This document shows positions 1-8,640 of a DNA stretch of 16,623 nucleotides, piece after piece. The notes under the pieces are model-generated. The model worked only from the letters and a program-made list of their open reading frames with translations. It did no database searches and was not told the origin of the DNA. The position numbers were made by a program, and so were the translations under genes. Positions within the stretch are counted from its first letter, which is position 1; every line of letters begins with the position of its first letter. The stretch covers positions 1-16,623 of the forward strand of contig FTLJ01001176.1 of assembly GCA_900155495.1 (NCBI GenBank). The letters are read 5' to 3'. The stretch is from Porogramme epimiltina. Its lineage: Eukaryota; Basidiomycota; Agaricomycetes; Polyporales; Polyporaceae.

Positions 1-9
1 CCAACATCT

Positions 10-54
10 ACCTGCCAGGTATTCCCTGGCCAAGCTCACCTGGCTATACCTTGC
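10..54. repeat. CCTGGC-rich tract, left copy
   Basis: A short stretch packed with CCTGGC, CCAGGT and CTGGCC words. It resembles the tract at 3757-3818: both contain TACCTG at the left, CTGG(C)CAAGC in the middle and CACCTGGC followed by TACCT at the right, in the same orientation with small indels. The rest of 1-178 shows no coding signal. What the repeat is (satellite remnant, solo end of an element, chance low complexity) cannot be settled from one window. Confidence 0.45.
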
Positions 55-178
55 ACCTATGAGCAGGTCATTTAGACCCCAGGGCAGCGTCATTGTGCCA
101 TGCGCATTCACACCAGCCAGGATATTGCAATAATAATAAATATATTCGTAATATTTGATACATTGTACTACTGTAATG

Positions 179-885
179 CTACGCTACTAGGGAAACAATC
201 CGCACGATTACCGCACCTCCAATACAACCTCCTACAGAGTGAGCGAGGTGGAACACGAACGGGCTCCGGACCTCGCCGTTCAGGTCCGCGACCACCTGGT
301 CCTTGGTGTCACCAAACGGCAGGGGCATGACGGTGCTCTCAGCGAGGATGCGGGGATCCTTCTGGGGGATGTTCGCGAGCACGGACGTGTTCGCGCCGAG
401 GTTGTGCAGGACGATCTCAAGCAGGGTGTGCGCGAGTCAGTCCGAGAGCATGCCAAACCTCGCGCGCGACGTGTTGAAGTTGCCGTCTGTGAAGATGAGG
501 AAGATTTCGAGGCCCTGGTCGGCCCGGGGCGCGCCTGCATCGAGTGCGGGGTGCCGGGTGGGAAGCTATATTTGGCAAGCATTGAGTATGGAGGGACCCA
601 AGGACGCTAGATGTAGAGGGAGGGGCTCACTAGTAAATGTCCAGGGTCGTTCCTTCAGAGGGCCCTTGATGTCGGCCATGTAGCTCCTTCCACTGTCGTC
701 AATGGCAGAGATGCGACCGGTGCCGTTGAGGATGTGTCCCCACTCAGCCGCACGGTGCCAGTGACTGTCGCGCAGAGGAGTTAATCAGTACACGCGCTTT
801 ACGGACACCAGCCGCAGCCCATGCTTACGGCTCACATTACACGCATTGGGCGAGAGGCGAATCTCGGCGGCAGCCAGGTCCTGTG
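179..885 (-). pseudogene. Oxalate decarboxylase-like bicupin, disrupted and partial
   Basis: Conceptual translation on the minus strand gives pieces of an oxalate decarboxylase-type cupin, an Mn-dependent enzyme family that splits oxalate to formate and CO2. Seen in order: an AAAEIRLSPNA segment (about 885-841); the first cupin motif with the HWHRAAEWG metal ligands (about 764-738), then a GRISAIDDSGRSYMADIKGP stretch; a PPGTPHSMQ second motif (about 561-535); then GLEIFLIFTDGNF (about 523-485) and a C-terminal stretch with NIPQKDPRIL and SPFVFHL. The pieces lie in different frames. A retained intron explains part of this, but the change after PHSMQA (near 525-540) does not look like an intron. 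At 439-437 a TGA stands where the family has Trp in LSDWLAHT. Only one cupin domain plus some flank is present, so the N-terminal half is missing. I call it a decayed copy; sequence error is the alternative. Confidence 0.8.
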
Positions 886-952
886 CTGTCGGTCCCGATG
901 GTCGCGTCAGTATCAAACGTGCCATCACGTGTGGGGAAATAAGGCAGGTGCG

Positions 953-2282
953 CTACTTACAGGGCGGGACATCCGCGGTCGGTTGTTTGCGTACCCATCC
1001 TCCCTATGGGACAAGTCCGTTGGTGTTCCTCCGACGTGTCAAAAAGGGGAAACGCATACCTTGAGGAGACGGGTGTGCGACAGCGACATACGCCACTTCG
1101 AATCGGACGGTCCCTGCTCGCGGTCGTCAGCGCGGCCTCTATACCGTCGGCGACGAAGGGAGTGCGACCCGACGATGTCCTGTGGCTGGTGCTGCACCTT
1201 CTTCTGGCCATGGGACGCGGAGCGCGACGAGCGGCGCGTTGGCGAGCCTGAGCGGCTGTGGTGCGCTGGGCCCCCGCTCGCGCCCGAATACGCTGTATTG
1301 GCGGCAGACTGCTGTATCGCAGCACGCGTGGCGGCGTGAAAGATGAGAACGAGGTAGATGGCGGCGATGGCGATGAGGTGTGGTGGGTAGAGGAGGCAGA
1401 GCTCGGAGCGGTCAGTGTCGTTGATGATGAACCTAGGCGGAACCCGTGTACGTCAATATACGGGCGGCCGTCATGAGACGAGGACACGCACCATGCCATC
1501 CGCAACGCGCCCTCCTGAAGCTCGAGCATACCCTCGCCGGTGCCCCAGAAGAGAGGACCGTCGACGTCAGCTTCGCCTGCTTCCGCTTCGGGAATGGCGG
1601 CGCTGCCCTCCTTGCCGCACAAGGTCGTGAGGTGCGGTAGGGGTGGAAGACGGTCAGGTCACATTCGAGCTCGTCAACGAGATAGAACTCCATCTCCGCG
1701 AGCTTAGAGTTGTCGGACGGAAAGGTTTTCATGCCATACTCGTCGGCTGTAAGCACATGAGCTGTGTAGCTGCAGGGGATGATCAAAGGACAGTACCAAA
1801 GAGGATGCGTGCCTCGGAGACGACGTTCTTGATGTGGACGGGAGACTCCTCTGCCTTTGCGGCGACGTAGCAGCAGGCGGCGATGACGATGAAGGGGTCT
1901 GTCTCGCAGTACGAGTTCTTGACGTAGAAACGGCGGAAGAAGACGGTGGCGGTCGCGATGACCCGCTGCCTGAGCTGGAGTTTCTTGCCGAGCTTCGAAA
2001 TCATTGCGGACGCCGGGCGTGAGCGGGTGTGATTTGGAATGGTGGACACGGGGACACGGACGGTTTGCGAAGAATATGTTGAGGAGCCCAAGATTGTCCG
2101 GGCTGCCTGGTAATGACGAGCGCAAAGGTTGGATGGAAATGGGGGAAGAGAAGCTGGGCGCACGGTCGGGTGTCGCGCTGGCGACACCATTTAGCGCAGG
2201 TTTAGGGCCGGTTACGCGAGACTTGGAGAGTGCGCTCTTCAAGCCTCGCACAGACGCCCACATATGCCCAGTCCTTAGCCAT
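953..2282 (-). pseudogene. ssn8: Cyclin C (Ssn8/Srb11)-like gene, damaged
   Basis: The best-preserved part (about 2004-1640) contains ISKLGKKLQLRQRVIATATV, then YCETDPFIVIAACCYVAAKAEE and, after a 50-nt intron at 1747-1796, DEYGMKTFPSDNSKLAEMEF, which are hallmark cyclin C sequences. Cyclin C partners Cdk8 in the Mediator kinase module in the nucleus. Further on, a 53-nt intron (1433-1485) joins into FIINDTDRSELCLLYPPHLI. An LGLLNIFFAN piece upstream (about 2103-2063) fits the N-terminal cyclin box and joins in phase to a possible first exon with ATG at 2282. Damage: one base is missing after HPYRT (about 1635-1640), shifting the frame; the intron between FFAN and ISKLG has no AG acceptor before the exon; and after QDIVG (about 1220) the protein no longer resembles the family. 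Introns are retained, so it is not a retrocopy. The 3' end chosen is tentative. Confidence 0.75.
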
Positions 2283-2350
2283 GGTCGTCCACGCAGCCTA
2301 GCACGTCCCTCTACATCAATAACCTCCGCAACGAGATCAAGAACTTGGAC
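2281..2350 (+). pseudogene. U1A/U2B''-like RRM N-terminal fragment
   Basis: From 2282 the plus strand reads SSTQPSTSLYINNLRNEIK and continues NLDERVR. LYINNL fits an RNP2 motif, and the context strongly resembles the first residues of the U1A/U2B'' spliceosomal RRM proteins. The rest of the RRM (RNP1 and beyond) is not found in any frame downstream. The only upstream ATG (2281-2283) is out of frame by one base: removing one G after it would open the frame, so a one-base insertion is likely. The fragment abuts the divergently oriented cyclin C copy, whose proposed ATG lies in the same CCATGG palindrome. It is a very short match, so confidence is moderate. Confidence 0.5.
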
Positions 2351-2435
2351 GAACGCGTCCGGTGCGGCTTAGCCTGCGGCACCTTCCCCCATTCGCTTCA
2401 GCATTGACGCACGTGCACGTCGTCCTCAGACGAGC

Positions 2436-3359
2436 ATGGCGCGAAAGCGTCGATCTCTGCCATCCTCCATGCTCAACCCCTCCTTTCTCCCTCAAGCATC
2501 AGCCTCGTCCACCGCCCTCTCCCCTAACGAATCAGGCGCGCGTACCCCAGGTGTGTCCAGCAAGCACAACGTGTTGGAAGATGCATTTGACTTGGTCTGG
2601 CACCACCTCCCCTCGTTCAGAGCTTTCCTCTATTGGATCGTCACTCTGTCCCGTAACTCGCCACCACCAGACTTGCTCGGTGAGGTCCTGTTTGCAAACT
2701 CTCCACCTCGCCAGAGTCCTTGCGCAGCTCACATGCCACTTCACGGGTGCGTGCTGTGATCGACGTCTTCTCGGAGGAGCCCCAGTCGCCTCAAGTGCCC
2801 CCTTCGCCGCTATCCCAAAGCGCATCACTCGAGCGAGACGGACGGCCACGGGTGCGTAGTCAGCGAAGCCTGTCTTCTCTCCGCCATCCGAACACCTCCG
2901 CATCCACACGGCCTCCAACTTGCATGGATTCATTTCGACCTGCTCCTCGACGTTGTTACACATCTACTGGACCGCCACAAGTTTAGCCAGACTACGCAAG
3001 GCCCGCCTTCGCTCTGTGTCCTTCCCTCCCTTCGCTTAACACGTTGACACGAGGAAGCATCTATGTCCCAAAGGTACGCATCCCGCGGTGCCGCGAACTT
3101 TTGTTGATTGCTGACCACCGTGGATCAGAACTTCGTGCCCCCGATGCTCGTGCAAGTCAAGGCCGTGCCCAATGGCGCCAACATCGCGAACGCGACTGGC
3201 GAGAGGCGGCTGCGCGGCGACGAGCGCATGGACGAGCACTCACGGGACGAGCCTATTCCCTCCGTGTCATGTAGTTACTGCAACAAATTTCCTCTTCTCT
3301 CCCAAAATCTCTATAGGATCGCGTACATAAGTTGTCGGTCATATAATAATACTACGTAG
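2436..3359 (+). pseudogene. Unrecognised coding remnant with frame changes
   Basis: Several protein-like pieces follow each other on the plus strand but not in one frame. From ATG 2436 comes a basic, Ser/Pro-rich start, then HNVLEDAFDLVWHHLPSF and RAFLYWIVTLSRN, stopping at 2759. Next is TSRVRAVIDVFSEEPQSP with a Ser/Pro/Arg-rich tail in another frame (about 2740-2930), then LAWIHFDLLLDVVTHLLDRH in a third (about 2922-2981). A plausible GT-AG intron (donor after SIYVPK near 3072, acceptor before about 3129) leads into NFVPPMLVQVKAVPNGANIA, ending at 3359. I do not recognise the family. Either the gene has more introns than I can place, or it carries indels like its left neighbours. The latter fits the state of the block. 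Product and exact ends are unknown. Confidence 0.4.
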
Positions 3360-3384
3360 ATACCCGAGCATGCGGCCATGAGCG

Positions 3385-3690
3385 ACAGCGTTCTCCAAAG
3401 AAGGGGGCACGCGCCCGTGGACTGCTTGCCTCTTGTAACTATGAACATCATCGGTATGTTACGATACCTGACCTTCTCCGGGCAGGGAAGCGCGCCGCCG
3501 TGGACGGGCGACTGTGACCATGCGGGAGAAGGCGCGACCGTGGACTGCCCACCCGCGGTGAATAAGAACACGACTAGTCAGTGCCATACCTGACCCTCTC
3601 CACACCGGGGCAAGCATGGCCGCGACCTATCCATTCCCGGTGAATTCGAACTATGCTGGTATGTACATTCCTGGTGAAAACGAGCGTGGT
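3385..3690. repeat. Degenerate tandem repeat, period about 122 bp
   Basis: CGTGGACTGC occurs at 3416-3425 and again at 3539-3548 (123 bp apart). ATACCTGACC(T/C)TCTCC occurs at 3464-3479 and 3586-3601 (122 bp apart). GAACA lies between the two words in both copies, so a whole unit is duplicated. A third, more degraded partial copy is suggested by CTATG-GGTATGTACATTCCTG at about 3651-3672. The short ORFs here are low-complexity shadows. No transposase or terminal inverted repeat is seen. Confidence 0.55.
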
Positions 3691-3756
3691 ATAAACCTCC
3701 TTCCATGGTAGAAGCCCGGCCAACCCCCACCGTGCCCGGCGCCTTGCCGCCAGGAC

Positions 3757-3818
3757 CTTACCTGGCAATGCCAGGCTGGCAAGCGCCAGGCCAGCGCCAC
3801 CTGGCATTACCTGACATC
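3757..3818. repeat. CCTGGC/GCCAGG-rich tract, right copy
   Basis: Five CCTGGC or GCCAGG hexamers in both orientations lie within about 50 bp, able to form nested hairpins. The right half (CAGGCCAGCGCCACCTGGC, then ATTACCTG) is similar to the left-edge tract at 10-54. It may be a satellite, a foldback remnant, or the boundary of the decayed block to its left. Confidence 0.5.
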
Positions 3819-3860
3819 TGACTTTTTGCTGATGTCACTGGTCCCGGTTACGACTGTACT

Positions 3861-5101
3861 CACGTCATGACGCTAAGGTGTCTCGCCGAACCCCGCCCGA
3901 GGCTGTCGCCCTGAGTAGTTCCAGCCCGCGGGAGTGCGACACCGACTGGTGGCAGACGATTGTTGAGACCACCTGATCGCCAGACGGCCGACTTCCTCAT
4001 TGATCGGTCTATTCCACCGCGCTCCAACAGATGATCCTGCCTCAATCTTCGGGCTGCGAGTTGATGGTCACCGTGTTGACCGAGAACCAATGCATCTTAT
4101 AACAATGCAAAGCATCCATTTGACAGATCAAGGGGTGCGAGGTGGGAGCGGCCTAAGACCATTATCCAAAAGAAGAGTGATTCTAGAAAAAGGCATGTTA
4201 ACGCTAAGTCACCGGAAGGAAGCCACACTTACCTTTGTTGTGCATAGCTAAGACATCGTAGCCACGGATGATAGTCCCCAGTAAGTATACCACGCGGGAG
4301 TCTACAACTCGACAACTATGGCCTACTACTAACTTTACTCGCGACTTCATCATCCTAACCTAGACTCGGGAGGTCATCTTCAGGCCTCACCACGGCCCAA
4401 CATTCTCACAATGGGTGATATCCCATAACCCACTCCAAGTCACAACAGCGAAGTGTGAGGGTGCACGTAGTAGGCGACCAGCCTTGGATGGTACGCATAA
4501 TGATGATGCGGAGGGCGACAAACCAAAAGTTCGACGGGCGCCGAAGCGCCTACATGGTGAAGTCACGTGATTCCAATCCTCGACTGTACCATTGATTCTA
4601 GACTAGCAAGGCGATACTTCATCTTATAGTAACAACAACTACAACAGGTAGCAGATTGTTATCAGCTCACTTGTAATTGTAAGTTTTGCTTTACCTCCCA
4701 ACGTGTCTCCGCTCGCTTCCTCATCCTAGGGCATTCAGCTCGTTTAGGAAGATCGGCTACCCCTGTATTACGGCTGTGGCCGCTGAAACTGGCAATCGGC
4801 CGAGTTGATTGGAAAGCGATCACCACTGTCAGGTGCTCATGGATTATGGAGAACAAATTTTGAGAGTACATCGTCGTCAATCGCGAACTACTAGTACAGT
4901 ATAGCAGACAGAGAGCGATGACGATAGCAAGAGCACGGCAAGGATGCGACAAATGATGAAGGCGAGAGACGGAGTGTATATTACAGACTTCAGCGAGACG
5001 AGCGATGCCAACCCGTCCGGGAATGAGTTGCTCAGGATCAAGACTAGCCTGGCTATCTGCCCACTTCCGGGCGGACAGCACATGTGCCCTCCATGTGACG
5101 C
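3861..5101. other. Intergenic stretch without recognised gene
   Basis: I found no convincing reading frame, RNA gene or repeat here on either strand. Open frames are short and of odd composition. Part of the right end (below 5101) should be the 3' untranslated region of the minus-strand P450. Confidence 0.5.
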
Positions 5102-7175
5102 TTACTTCGACTCTTGCAGCGAGAGAATAAGCGCCTCCGCCTTCTCAGAACGCGGAACGATACGACACGTATACGGACTCGGATGGCTGATCGAGAAGCG
5201 GCGAAGTCAATGTCATGTTCGGATACAGCAAACGATATAATGATGACGGACCTGATTGTTCCGCCCGTATGTGTTGCGGTGGCGGGTGTTAAAGGTTCCC
5301 CTGCTTCGTTCCTGGGGTCGGAGATATCGTACACTGAGAGCGTCAGGGCAGTCATGGTCAAGATGGAGATTTCTGCGAGGTGTATTCCAGGGCAGATGCT
5401 GCGTATGACAATAAGTCAATATAGACTACGATGAGGGACAGACGAGAACTTACCGGCGACCGAACCCAAACGCGACTTTGCGCGGGTCCATTTCAGACTC
5501 CTTGCCATCAGGCCCCGGAAGGAATCGGCCGGGGTTGAAAGCGAAGGGGTCATTGTATATCTCCGGGTCATGCAAGATACGCCTATGACGAACCAATGAA
5601 CGATGGGAAGAAACGACGAAAGCAGTGACTTTACCATTGGTTCACACAAACAATGCTCCCCTTCGGGATAACATAGCCCTCGTAGAAGTCGTCTTGGAGG
5701 ACGGCGTGAGGAACACCTGGTTGAATCATCAGCACGCTCGCGAATTAAGGGCGCAAACATGTATGCACGCACCGAGTGGAACGACCTGGTTCCAGCGGAG
5801 GATCTCGAGATACATCGCATTAAGGTAGGGCATGTTGGCAAAGTCTGCGTAGGTCGGGAGGCGACCATGCCCAACGACGGCGTCGATCTCCGCTCTAGCC
5901 TTTTGCTGGACTTCCGGATACAGGCCCATAGCGAGGATAAAAGAGAGCTCTGCTGAAACGGTCTACGCGATCAGTTAGCAGGGTAACTATTGAAGAGAAG
6001 GCGCCGCTCTCACAGTATCGGCCCCGCCGGAGTAGATGGACACCGCGGACATCTTGATTCTGTACTCGTCCTCCAATGAAGGACTTGACGCAAGGAGTGA
6101 CGACGTAAAGTTGGAGGTCGCCGTCCCCGCTGCCTAGACGTCATTCGAGAAAATCGTAAGCAAGGACCACTGAATAGCGATATAACTCCACGTACCATCT
6201 GCTCCTTGACATATTGGAAAGGGACATTGCTCATGCGGTCCATGTTTTCCCTGTAAGCAAGCCCGCGGCGCTTCCATGCTGCACCAGGCATCCAGGAAGG
6301 AACATACTTGACTAGAACGAATATATGTTCAGCTTTTCCATAATAGAGAGCGTCCATAACAGTTACTCACGGAACGGGAAGACATCCACTAAATAAGCAC
6401 CTGGGCGGGCCACCTCGGCGGCTTGCTCGGTAGCTTCTTCCGCCACCTTGATAAGCGGGTCCCCTTCTTCGTGTGCGGCGTACCCATATGAGATATGAAG
6501 CACGATAGCCCCTGTCATTCTGTGACGTGTGGTCAGGCTTCAGAATGGAAACAAAGAGCGATTGACGTACTTGCGGACCTGCGCAGGCAGGTCTGATACA
6601 GCGGTGACAGGCGTGCGCAAGAGCCTCAGTAGAAGCCGCCCTGTCTGATACTCGACAACAGGCGCGAATGACTCTACACCCCTTCGCGAACCCAGCGCAC
6701 GCGCCATAAGCCTACGGTACTCGCGGAACTGTGGGCCATAGCGGAGGAGGACGAGCACTTGATCCCAACCGACAACATCGCCGGCCATGATCATGTGCGG
6801 ACGGTCGGAGTAGATCGCGGAGCGCCGTTCGAGTAGTTCGTATGCGTGCTTATAAGAATTGATGATGATCATCGGCTGGCCCAGAAGCACGATAGACATG
6901 AGGTCGCCTATACAGGCGAGCCGCGGGAAGGCAGTGCGAAGTGAGACTACTGCAAGGGTAAGACAGCGGCGACACTCACCCCAACGCTCCGCCCACTTTG
7001 CGAAGGTGTGCCAGCTGTAGTCCAGAGGGATATCGAGCACATTGCCTATGATCGGCCACCCGGGAGGACCTGGTGGCAGAGGCCCCCTGCGCTTGCGCAC
7101 GATGACGGCTCGGAGGACCAGGAGGAGAAGCACGGCCGCGGCAGCCTGCCATGCGGGGAGAAGACCGTAGGTCAT
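5102..7175 (-). CDS. Cytochrome P450 monooxygenase, 516 aa, 10 exons
   Basis: A complete class II fungal P450: an ER-anchored haem-thiolate monooxygenase needing NADPH-P450 reductase; the substrate cannot be told. Exons (minus strand, high to low): 7175-6980, 6907-6571, 6519-6371, 6311-6196, 6133-6014, 5962-5773, 5716-5635, 5582-5454, 5398-5252, 5186-5102. All junctions are GT-AG and phases add up to 517 codons. Visible features: an N-terminal membrane anchor (about residues 11-26); proline-rich hinge PPGPPGWPIIGN (34-45); I-helix GGADTT (302-307); ExxR as EILR (359-362); FNPGRF (412-417); haem loop FGFGRRICPG with the Cys ligand at about 442. A C-terminal EKAEALI is followed closely by the stop. 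The start at 7175 is the Met directly before the anchor; an upstream in-frame Met at 7304 would add an implausible basic stretch. Length is normal for the family. The style resembles expanded basidiomycete P450 families often labelled O-methylsterigmatocystin oxidoreductase-like, a label that says nothing about substrate. Confidence 0.93.
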
Positions 7176-7248
7176 AATGGTGGGAGTGTAAGACAAGCAA
7201 GGGGAGAAGGAGGAATTGCCTCGTCTTCGCCGCAGGCGCTGTATGCCA

Positions 7249-7258
7249 GTATTTAACG
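7249..7258 (-). promoter_or_regulatory. Possible TATA-like element of the P450 gene
   Basis: The minus strand reads CCGTTAAATACTGG here, about 75 nt upstream of the P450 ATG at 7175. Position and composition fit a TATA-like core promoter, but this is only a short match. Confidence 0.3.
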
Positions 7259-7413
7259 GCAGAGGCCAATCGTTTCTTCCGAGTCCGCGAGGCGCGTGAG
7301 ACACATCTACAGAGCCTAAAGGCCCTCGTGCAGGCTAGGCGGATGCGGCAGCTTTCGCATCCACAGCGCTCAACATGTATCGACCATGGTAGGAATAGTC
7401 TTAACGATCGGAG

Positions 7414-8098
7414 TTATTGCCCGGCGGATCGTAGGTCGGCCACGAGGTGTTCGATGGTTCTGTGGGTGTGGGCGATTTGTCCATAGAGCGACAGGATGTT
7501 GGTCGGGATCCTTACGGCGCGCGTCCCCCAAGTAACCGCAATAGACACCGACGAAGCGGAAACCGAGCCCGGAGATTGCACAATATAGATCCACAGGCGA
7601 ATGTTCCTGGAGTGGCGAAAATGTGGATTGGGGTTGAGGTAGATGAGGCCGGTGATTTGCTCCGACGATAGTAGATCGCCGAGTTCGGAGTGTCCGGATG
7701 CAGCGCTTACTGACAGGCACCCTATCGTCCTCGAGGCTCCAGTGTGCGTTGGAGGCTAGTAGCCTAGTACCGAATGAGTAGGCCTTGACCTCGACAATGG
7801 GTAAAGAATTGTGCTTGTCCCGGTCTGGTAATCTTCATAAATCCCAGGCTTGGCTTCTCCCATCACCCTTTTACGAAACATCGCTTCGGATGCGCGAGAT
7901 ACGTACCGCCAACATTTGTAGGGCGGAAGCTCCCAGAGCGAACCTCTAAGCGATGTCATCGCCCGGCGTGAAGGGTTCTGTGCACGAGAAGCCTGCTCGG
8001 TGTCAGTTCTACATGTTGATATGTGGACGCAAGAGGATAGCAACATCGACTTCCAAACTCACCAGCTGGAACCTAGGGCTACAGCTCTCCGTAGCCAT
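7414..8098 (-). CDS. Tentative four-exon gene of unknown function, about 161 aa
   Basis: A consistent gene model can be built: exons 8098-8063, 7992-7907, 7832-7715 and 7659-7414, all introns GT-AG, phases adding to 162 codons. The first two donors (gtgagt, gtacgt) and the first acceptor are strong; the second and third acceptors (AAG, GAG) are weak. Protein-like stretches include SLWELPPYKCW, PIVEVKAYSFGTRLLASNAH and IPTNILSLYGQIAHTHRTIE. I recognise no domain and see no signal peptide or membrane segment. Alternatives: the last exon may be read in another frame ending at 7370, the start may lie further upstream, or this is a decayed gene. It sits between the P450 and the adaptin gene and is divergent from the latter. 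Confidence 0.35.
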
Positions 8099-8400
8099 GC
8101 CATTGACGCCATTGGTTTGAAATGACGGACGCGAACGCCAATGCTCCTACGTTTGCATGGGCATTGAGGCGGTATAACTGGAAGCCTCGATGAGCTCCAC
8201 TGTAGTAGCTGCGCCTAGGCGCGAACCTTACAGGCGCGCTGTGACGCTGATCAGTAAATAGCCTCTCATTTTTGAAGAAAGTAAGAGGGAACCTTGGTAG
8301 TTTTCGTGCATCCTTGAAGTCGAAGGAAAGTAAGGTGGGAGGGTAGAATGAGAGGCTGAGGAAAGAGAGCGCCATTGATGAAGAGCCCAATAGTAGCGAC

Positions 8401-8460
8401 AGCCAATAACAATAGACGCTTAAAGAGAAGTAATTATCGAGATATATCCAATATAATTGG
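8401..8460. promoter_or_regulatory. CCAAT-box cluster upstream of the beta-adaptin gene
   Basis: CCAAT occurs at 8403-8407 and 8448-8452 on the plus strand, and ATTGG (CCAAT on the minus strand) at 8456-8460. They lie about 180-240 nt before the adaptin ATG and about 300-360 nt before the proposed ATG of the divergent unknown gene. CCAAT boxes bound by the HAP/NF-Y complex are common in fungal promoters. Between here and 8640 lies a pyrimidine-rich stretch fitting a transcription start region and 5' UTR. Confidence 0.45.
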
Positions 8461-8640
8461 CGCCTACGTGACCATTAAGCAGAGCCTCATCTCCTCCACC
8501 TACTGATCCGGCACACGTCTCCGGTCTTCTCGTCCTCGTCCCCGGCTCTCTCAGGAAGCTCGCTGCCCTCTTCGGACCCAGATCTTAGCAACATTTCTCG
8601 CACCTACTAGCGACGAGTCTATTCGACAAAGTCAAGGCCA

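Noticed and set aside
3757..3818. Five GCCAGG/CCTGGC words match the PacC consensus GCCARG, and a PalI-like gene of the pH pathway is in the window.
   Set aside because: The tract is about 12 kb from the PalI-like gene and far from any intact promoter. The words come from a repetitive low-complexity tract also present at the left edge, so a regulatory link is unsupported.
3860..4251. Short open frames of 76-83 codons on both strands.
   Set aside because: They are isolated, have no homology-like features, and are of a length expected by chance in moderately GC-rich DNA.
8079..8390. Minus-strand 103-aa open frame upstream of the unknown gene.
   Set aside because: It shows no family resemblance and overlaps the likely promoter region of two divergent genes. 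It may be leader sequence; evidence is too thin for a gene call.
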